A DNA stretch of 64,000 nucleotides, taken from NCBI GenBank assembly GCA_030159075.1, contig BROG01000535.1, forward strand, positions 169,001 to 233,000, written 5' to 3'. The position numbers and the translations under genes are program-made. A model generated the notes under the pieces. The model saw nothing but the letters and a program-made list of their open reading frames with translations. It was not told the origin of the DNA and ran no database searches. The stretch comes from Atrina japonica (Eukaryota > Mollusca > Bivalvia > Pterioida > Pinnidae). Numbering within the stretch: position 1 is the first letter of the stretch; every line of letters begins with the position of its first letter. Positions 57,717-64,000 of the stretch are shown here, piece after piece.

Positions 57717-59215
57717 GCTTTGGTTCCAGTATTGCTAGAGCCTGCGCTGACTAGAAGTGAGAGACTTCATATTCTATAGTACGAAGCTCTAACCATTTGC
57801 CTCCTTCCCCCCAAAATGTTGTGACAACTCTATGAACAAATACTGACAAACTGTAAGCTTCACAGCTTTTATATATTGTACTGTAGTATATATGTAAACA
57901 ATAATAAAACAGATTACATACATGTACGTAGTAATAGTAAACATTAATTACAGACTTTATGTATTCTTTATACACATATGTATATATACACTGTTGCACC
58001 AACAAATATTTTGACATGTATTGGGTTGCTCACTGTACAATCTTGTGCTCCAGACCTCAACACACTCCTAAACCTAAAATCTGCATGTACAATGACGCAC
58101 CAAAATTGATGCAACTTTTTTAGTTTTCTATATAGGCCTATATTTCAAAACTTTTATGGACAGTCATCGATCAACCTTATACATGGACCATAAAATTCAG
58201 AATATCTGCTAAGTTCATTGTGTATTTACTCATAATGATCAAAACATTAAGACTTTATACCTTGCAAAACTCATCAGAACTATATGTAGATAACAAAATG
58301 CTGGAAATTTATAACAAAAACACAGACTTCAAAGCATTCATGGTTAATGGTGAAAATTGTATTGAAATTAAATGGGAAATTACTTTATGATATGGTGATT
58401 TTGAAAGAAAATCTTGTTTTATATGTTTATTATAGAGATAATTTAAAGTTCCATTAATTCTGGCCCATCAATGTACAATTAAATTTTCACCATAATATTT
58501 AATTCATATTCCATTCATGAAAAGCACCTTATAACAGTACTGTATATCTATTTACTACAATATCTATTGGCATAATATGAATTTTTAATTATTTCTAAAA
58601 ATAATTTTTGATATCGACTCAGTTTTTTCATCTCCTCAGTGGTAGATTCTGATTACCGATAGTTTAGATATTTTATTTGAATTGCCATCCAGCAAAATTT
58701 CCTGGAAAATCACTTTATATCCCAAAATTAGAGGACAAGAGAACATATTGGTCACAAAAATTCTCGCACTATTTTAAAAATCCCTTCCTCAGTGGCAAAA
58801 AATTTCACAATTTTTCATCGCCCTTACTTCTAGACGCAATATATATAAAATGTTTATGCACCACATTGGTCACACAAATCAACACCTGTAAGGTTGACCA
58901 ATGAATCAGATTCACCCAACCCTGGAGATACAGCTGATCATAACATGAATACCTTGTGAGTTTTTAAACCACACAAAGACAAAGTTTTTCGTTACTGAAG
59001 TTAATATTCTGATCATTAACACATTCCATGCTACACTAAAGTTTGTACAGAATATCATTTAAACTTGATTTGACATATTCATACTTCTACAGATTATCTT
59101 CCTTGAGAATCGACCGATTCCTTAATTACTGGGTACAGATTGATTGATTTGATTTTAGATTAATTTGAACTGCTCTAACACAGGTTAGGACAGCATGCAA
59201 CAGCTTGAAATTTAT
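57717..59215. other. Intergenic stretch; starts with SINE-like flank
   Basis: 57,717-57,800 contains GAGAGACTTCATATTCTATA and GAAGCTCTAACCATTTGCCT, which on the minus strand reads like the head of a tRNA-derived SINE (AAATGGTTAGAGC). The rest to 59,215 is AT-rich, with no supported feature. Confidence 0.45.
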
Positions 59216-59219
59216 TCTT

Positions 59220-59605
59220 AACCCTTTCACCCTAGTGTCTAAATGGTATACTCCTTTCTTTTGTCTCAGACCAGTCTATCATGGTCTGTAGTGTTGACAA
59301 TGTTTAAGTTGTCCAAATCTGAAGATTAGATTTGTTTGTTTTGGGATTGGCATTATTTTACGCCAAGAATGTTTTCATTTATATGGAGACATCACAGGCT
59401 AACAGCAAAGTGCAACAACTTCCCACCCATGCCACTGTCGTTTGCTGATGCTGTGAGGTTTCTTTAAAGTAGCATAGTCAATGTGAAATGGGACCTGATT
59501 TTTAGGATTGGGATGTTAAAAGATTGTTTCTTTCATTAACAATAGACTGGTCTAAACAACGGAATAGAGCATACCATTTAGATATTTAAGGATGAAAGGG
59601 TTAAA
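59220..59605. mobile_element. MITE-like element with CCCTTTCACCC ends, about 385 bp
   Basis: The left end TTAACCCTTTCACCCTAGTG, TCTAAATGGTATACTCC is mirrored by GGAATAGAGCATACCATTTA GA and GGATGAAAGGGTTAA on the right; inner arms CAGACCAGTCTA and TAGACTGGTCTA pair as well. The terminal motif is reminiscent of family A (TTAACTCATCACCCC) but distinct. Confidence 0.8.
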
Positions 59606-60324
59606 TGTTGTTTAATGCCACACTCAACATTTTTTTCAGTTACCGTTTATGGCAAAGGCCAATTTTTAATTGCCGAATGAAATGTTAAAAGCCATTTTGA
59701 CAAACATAAAGCGATATGGAAAGGGCTCTATGCAACATAAAGAAATTTTAACTGATGCTGATGTGTCAACGTTATACAGCAGTGATGGTTTGTACAATTT
59801 AAAAATTTATCAGGCTTAATGATGCCTACAATGGGGAAATGATGTCCCTTGACCTGAGTTACTGGATGACCTTATTTTAGATATATTTGTAAAATGAAAA
59901 TTAGAAAAATTATTTAACATGTGTTAAGCATGTCAAGCATTTGCTAACTTTATTAAGTGAACTTGTGACATGTTTTGTAATAGGCCCTTTTCAATTTATT
60001 TATGTATATGTGTTTTGGTATTTTCATGATTAAAGAAACTTTAAAACTAAAAACACTTATCATATTTTTCATCCTCAGGATACACAAAATACAGATTTCT
60101 CTAATAAAAATTTTTTTTTTTCATTTATATGTGAAAAAATTGCCAAAGTTGAGTGTTATATAAAAATATATATATATATATAGTATACAGCCTGCCCTAA
60201 CATCTGAAACAAGATGCAAAATTCTTTTATCATCTGAAAGATGACTAACAATTGGGGTTTAGATCCAAAACTAAACTTCAACACATGTCAAAGATAAACT
60301 AACAGACAAAAGACTAGCAGTAAA
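59606..60324 (-). other. 3' flank of the SIM-motif gene
   Basis: A minus-strand AATAAA (TTTATT at about 59,996-60,001) lies 325 bp past the stop codon at 60,325 and could end the transcript. A short AT microsatellite is at 60,164-60,182. Nothing else is recognised. Confidence 0.4.
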
Positions 60325-63270
60325 CTAAAATTCTGTGATTGTAACTATTTCCTCGTCAGAAGAGTCCTCCTCAGAGTAATTTCCACTTATAGTTGAAATA
60401 GTATCATTGAGAAAAAGTCTTGTATTTGGTTTGACCGGAGTGCTCTGAATGGTCGGCCTACTCTGTGGATAATTAAGATTCTGTCCTAATTTTGCCGTCC
60501 GATCCATCATGTTTGATCTGCGTTGGTGTTCAAGAGTATATCTCCCATCTTTATTGTACCTGCCAGCACAGATCACTTGGTTTCCCCCCGACTTATATGT
60601 ACCTTCAACACCCCTTTTGATATTGTCACTGAATCTGTTTTCATGCGGTTCTTTTAGTTTTGCCATCGCACTGACGGACACCAACTTTGATGAAGGAGAA
60701 TAATTGTGTGGTGACCTGTGGTGAAATTCCTTCTGTGAAGATGAGCAGCCCATGATCTGTGGGTCTTTTGAACATACCCATTGTGATTTGGGCGAATAAT
60801 TAGACTTTCTAATTAATTCATGGCCTGGATGTTTTGTGGTCGGAGATTTGACAGATTTTGGACTATATCTCCATGAAGGGAAAATTGTTGGCTTTTTGAA
60901 TAAGTCTTCATCTTCTGCACAAGAATTGAACAATTTGTTCCTGACAACTGAATTACCATTTTTCTGTGGACAAGAAGTTCGTATCCGAGTTGTACCACTG
61001 ACAGTCCCATCAGATAATTCATCAGAATCTTCATTTCGATTTGTACTTCCTGTCAAGTCTATGTGTTTAGCTGATCGTGGGCTCTGTAGTTTCTGAGGTC
61101 CTCTAGTTTGGTATGGCGAACTGACTTTCAACTTTGACAATAATGTCGATGGTGAATTTTGATTGGGGAGGATGCACATGTTTGATTTTGGTGATGGTGG
61201 CATATCACTTCCGAGTCCGTATGATTCATTTCCATTCCCTGTAATGTCGCTCACTTCACGACTGTGAATATGACCATCCTTCTGTCTATGTCGTCTTTCC
61301 TCTCGTCCTCTATACTCTTCTGTGAGTCCAGCGGAGTTCAAACAAGAGTTGTTTCCCCTGTTTTCTCTACAGGTGCCAGAATCGTTTCCTGGTATCAACT
61401 GTAGTCTTCTCTTGGCCTTCAGAGTATATCGGTCAGAGGAAGTAGTTTCCTCCGTTGGAAACATCCATCTTAAAACTTTATCATTCCATGACATGTTTTT
61501 ATCTAGTCGTGGGATATCTTGGACAAGATTATTACATATTCTGTTCTCTATCAATTTTGATGGTACAGACATGGCTACCTCATTACCTGTGGTGCGGTGG
61601 TAATTATCATGAGATTGCGGTGAATAAAATTGCGGCTTGCATGAAGACTGCGGTGAGTAGAACTGAGGTTTATTCCCGTGTTTGACACCCCGTCGTGGAT
61701 TTTGTTGTAAGTCTTTTGGGTCCCCCACATTTGTGAGTAAGCTTATGTCCGTCAGGTCTGAAGCACTGCTATAAACCTTGCCTAATTTTCCTTTAGGACT
61801 TGACCAATCGGAAGACAAATTCAGTTGGTCACCACACATGGTGGTTCTTTGTTGTGGCACTCTGACTGTACTTTCACGAAGAGTGTCATTCTTTACAAAC
61901 GCCCTAGTTTCCTTATCATAAGGAGAATTACAATTTCTAATTTTTTGGCCTAATTTGATTTCTTGTTTAGGATATGTACTGCTGCAACATGGTCGATCAA
62001 TTTTTTGTTGTTGTCCTATTTTGCAAGGTACACAATCATTTACTTGTGGTTTTCTCCAGTTTTCTGATTCGTGTGAATATAGATCTCCATGGTGGTTACG
62101 AGGTGGCATCTCTGAATATCTAATATCTTGTTGACGTAAACAATGGTATTCACATGATGAACTACGTGAATCTATTCTATTCCTGTGGCTCATGATGTCT
62201 GCTTCATCCATCAGAGAATGAACATGGTCAAGTTCCTTTCCACGTTCAGTATAACAGTTCAAACTGTCAGGTTCATCCCAGTCAACAATCTGTCTGTTAT
62301 AACTGGAATGGCTCGGAGTATTTGATCGGTGGCTACTTTTCATTCTAAAGTTCTGCTTTGTTGAATGGTCCGACATATATGTCTTACGGAAAGAAGTTGG
62401 ACTTCTCATCAGTGCCACTTGCTGGTCTTGACTTTTCAGATATCGCACGGCTTGGTCGTACAAAATCTTATGATGATCATCCTCATTCCTCAGTCTCTTT
62501 TTGGATTTCAATTTTAACTCGCAGGTTGGTTCTCTGTTTTCTAGGTCATTCCAACAGTTTCTAGACAGTGAGTCTATTTTAGGTACTTCGGAATATCTGT
62601 TACCATGGTAACTATCCGCTGACACATTACCATGATTCTCATCTTTACTAATCTTCTGGTTACCATAAATAACGCAACTCTGAGGAGGTCGTCTTTCTTC
62701 AAAAGCCGCCTGCTTCTGTCCGTCACTGTATCTGTGTTTTGCTGTATTTGATTTATCGTTATTGTTCCAAAATGAACTCCGTGTGTCGATGCAACCATAT
62801 TTCTCAGACTGAACGTTTTTATTATAAGATTCTCCATATTTAAATTTGGTACGATCATTCTGCGACTGGTTTGTACTACAAGAATAACTGTCTCTTTTAC
62901 AGTTTTCTGTCTGTTTTGTCCTATACAATTCTTGACTGTTCTGTCTGAGCGTTTTCCATTGTTCGCCATTGTCATAAGTTTTCAAATCAGTTTCCTCATC
63001 ATCGTCAGACAAGTAAACTACATGATAATTCCTGTTAGGCTGTTTCTTTTGTGATGTCTGTCCACTTAGCTTGCTTTTTGGATAATCTTTATCGTTTAAA
63101 CTGGATTGTGTGCCATGGTATTGTCTATGTGTTTCCGGATCTTCAACTAAAGGGAGATAACTACTTCTGACTGGATTATGCAGGTTTTCACTTTTATGAG
63201 GGTAACCACTGTGTGAATTCCACATACACTCATTCATTTTTTGTGGTTGAGAGCTGCTGTAAGTAGTATT
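60325..63270 (-). CDS. Large last exon of a disordered, probably nuclear protein with SUMO-interaction-like motifs
   Basis: The exon opens after a strong acceptor (TTTTTATTATTTTCAG) at 63,271 and is open in frame for 11 codons (NTTYSSSQPQK) before the Met at 63,237, then 970 codons to the stop, so the true start may be in an upstream exon. The sequence is Ser/Asn/Lys/Arg-rich with no globular domain I recognise and many SP/SPK sites (for example PSWRYSPKSVKSP), and KPQFYSPQS is repeated near 528-545. Three short motifs look like SUMO-interacting motifs: VVYLSDDDEE (73-82), HIDLTGS (725-731) and DEEIVTI (961-967) just before the C terminus. Basic patches could be nuclear signals. The function is unknown; a SUMO-dependent nuclear scaffold is an inference. 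The minus-strand frames at 60,813 and 62,574 and the plus-strand frames here are shadows. Confidence 0.85.
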   Translation of the reverse strand, partial: NTTYSSSQPQKMNECMWNSHSGYPHKSENLHNPVRSSYLPLVEDPETHRQYHGTQSSLNDKDYPKSKLSGQTSQKKQPNRNYHVVYLSDDDEETDLKTYDNGEQWKTLRQNSQELYRTKQTENCKRDSYSCSTNQSQNDRTKFKYGESYNKNVQSEKYGCIDTRSSFWNNNDKSNTAKHRYSDGQKQAAFEERRPPQSCVIYGNQKISKDENHGNVSADSYHGNRYSEVPKIDSLSRNCWNDLENREPTCELKLKSKKRLRNEDDHHKILYDQAVRYLKSQDQQVALMRSPTSFRKTYMSDHSTKQNFRMKSSHRSNTPSHSSYNRQIVDWDEPDSLNCYTERGKELDHVHSLMDEADIMSHRNRIDSRSSSCEYHCLRQQDIRYSEMPPRNHHGDLYSHESENWRKPQVNDCVPCKIGQQQKIDRPCCSSTYPKQEIKLGQKIRNCNSPYDKETRAFVKNDTLRESTVRVPQQRTTMCGDQLNLSSDWSSPKGKLGKVYSSASDLTDISLLTNVGDPKDLQQNPRRGVKHGNKPQFYSPQSSCKPQFYSPQSHDNYHRTTGNEVAMSVPSKLIENRICNNLVQDIPRLDKNMSWNDKVLRWMFPTEETTSSDRYTLKAKRRLQLIPGNDSGTCRENRGNNSCLNSAGLTEEYRGREERRHRQKDGHIHSREVSDITGNGNESYGLGSDMPPSPKSNMCILPNQNSPSTLLSKLKVSSPYQTRGPQKLQSPRSAKHIDLTGSTNRNEDSDELSDGTVSGTTRIRTSCPQKNGNSVVRNKLFNSCAEDEDLFKKPTIFPSWRYSPKSVKSPTTKHPGHELIRKSNYSPKSQWVCSKDPQIMGCSSSQKEFHHRSPHNYSPSSKLVSVSAMAKLKEPHENRFSDNIKRGVEGTYKSGGNQVICAGRYNKDGRYTLEHQRRSNMMDRTAKLGQNLNYPQSRPTIQSTPVKPNTRLFLNDTISTISGNYSEEDSSDEEIVTITEF

Positions 63271-64000
63271 CTGAAAATAATAAAAAGAAATTTAGATATA
63301 AAACCTGTAAAATATTGAACCTTGATAAGAAAAAACTATGTTTATGAGTGCTACATTGTTTTTGATTATTTTATCCGTTTGACTCCACAATCTCTGATTT
63401 TTCAGTTATATGGAGATGGCCAGTTTTTATTAGTGAAGGAGAGAACCTGTTTACAATGTAGCCTGAAAGGGACCACTGGCCTTCCACAAGTAAACTGACA
63501 AACTTCCCCACTAAATCAGCTTGGGTTCCGGTGAGACTTGAAACCATGCTAATTAGAGGTGAAAGACTTTAAAATGGTGTATATGAGCAATTTAATGGTT
63601 GTTTCTATTTATCACTGTTATTCTCACTTAAATAGTGGCATCATTGACTTGAGATGAAATGCACCAAATTTTTAGCGCTTTACTATTATAGACCTTCACC
63701 AAAGACAATGAGAATCACCAGGTAAACGAGTCTTAGTGAGATGGTATCTTCTTCACATTTCAGGTACATGGTGATATGCAGACATTTTTCTTGACATTTT
63801 ACAAAATTTTAATCGCTGAAATAAACAGAAAAAGCTGGTATACATTACTCCTGTTTGTCTGCTTTGCACCAAAATAGACATAAATATAGTAACATTGGAT
63901 AAACAAAACCTTTACAGCATATCTTTTTTCATTTAATTAAGTTCTGTGTTAAGTGATAATTGTTTTAAAGGGGCCTTGTTTTAAGGCCCCCAGCCATTCA
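63271..64000 (-). other. Upstream intron of the SIM-motif gene, with an unamplified SINE-like segment
   Basis: 63,405-63,575 holds TTACAATGTAGCCTGAAAGG GACCACTGG, GTAAACTGAC, GCTTGGGTTCCGGTGAGACT and TAGAGGTGAAAGACTTT, which parallels the flanks and unit of the 38-bp array at 56.5-57.7 kb. No further exon was identified before the right edge. Confidence 0.55.

Noticed and set aside
60813..62975. Secondary minus-strand frames (60,813-61,034; 62,574-62,975) and plus-strand frames of 64-93 codons
   Set aside because: All overlap the 970-codon frame of the SIM-motif exon and show no independent features.

Overview
The window is AT-rich animal nuclear DNA, most likely from a marine mollusc and probably a bivalve. 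Three things point that way: genes split into small exons with GT-AG introns, very dense short interspersed repeats (tRNA-derived SINEs, MITE-like inverted-repeat elements, minisatellites, long AT/AC/AG/GATA microsatellites), and frequent TACATGTA-type motifs. The species cannot be fixed from the sequence. There is no bacterial-type operon and no CRISPR array, and I recognised no functional tRNA or rRNA gene.

Layout. (1) 1-14,227, minus strand: the 5' part of an SLC6 sodium/chloride-coupled transporter gene, closest by motif to glycine transporters. Three exons join in frame (14,227-14,075; 8,373-8,187; 7,702-7,571) and the rest lies beyond the left edge. (2) 14.2-25.9 kb: an intergenic repeat mosaic with an LTR-like segment, a tRNA-derived SINE, a 128-codon ORF of unknown nature and a 43-bp minisatellite. 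(3) 25,953-27,992, plus strand: an intact intronless 679-residue amidohydrolase-3 (YtcJ-like) enzyme with a signal peptide and a GPI-type tail. (4) 32,780-32,121, minus strand: an intronless 219-residue type I membrane protein with eight ectodomain cysteines, not recognised. (5) 49,511-44,046, minus strand: the 5' coding exons of a gene whose product starts MGICTSKPKE, a myristoylation/palmitoylation signal of the kind found on Src-family kinases, followed by a Pro/Tyr-rich unique region. Its second coding intron holds a tandem array with 16 exact TGACTCA (AP-1-type) sites. (6) 56,045-52,990, minus strand: a decayed non-LTR retrotransposon with recognisable endonuclease and reverse transcriptase. 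(7) 56.5-57.7 kb: a 38-bp minisatellite. (8) 63,270-60,325, minus strand: a 2.9-kb last coding exon of a disordered, Ser/Asn-rich, probably nuclear protein with three SUMO-interaction-like motifs.

The genes do not form an obvious pathway; they are separate neighbours. The recurring theme is in the repeats: three separate minisatellites (about 30.4, 46.2 and 56.6 kb) appear to have grown from internal or terminal pieces of mobile elements whose unamplified relatives are also in this window. Their unit lengths are often not multiples of three, so stop-free units give long spurious ORFs in several frames. All family assignments are from motif recognition by eye; no search was run.
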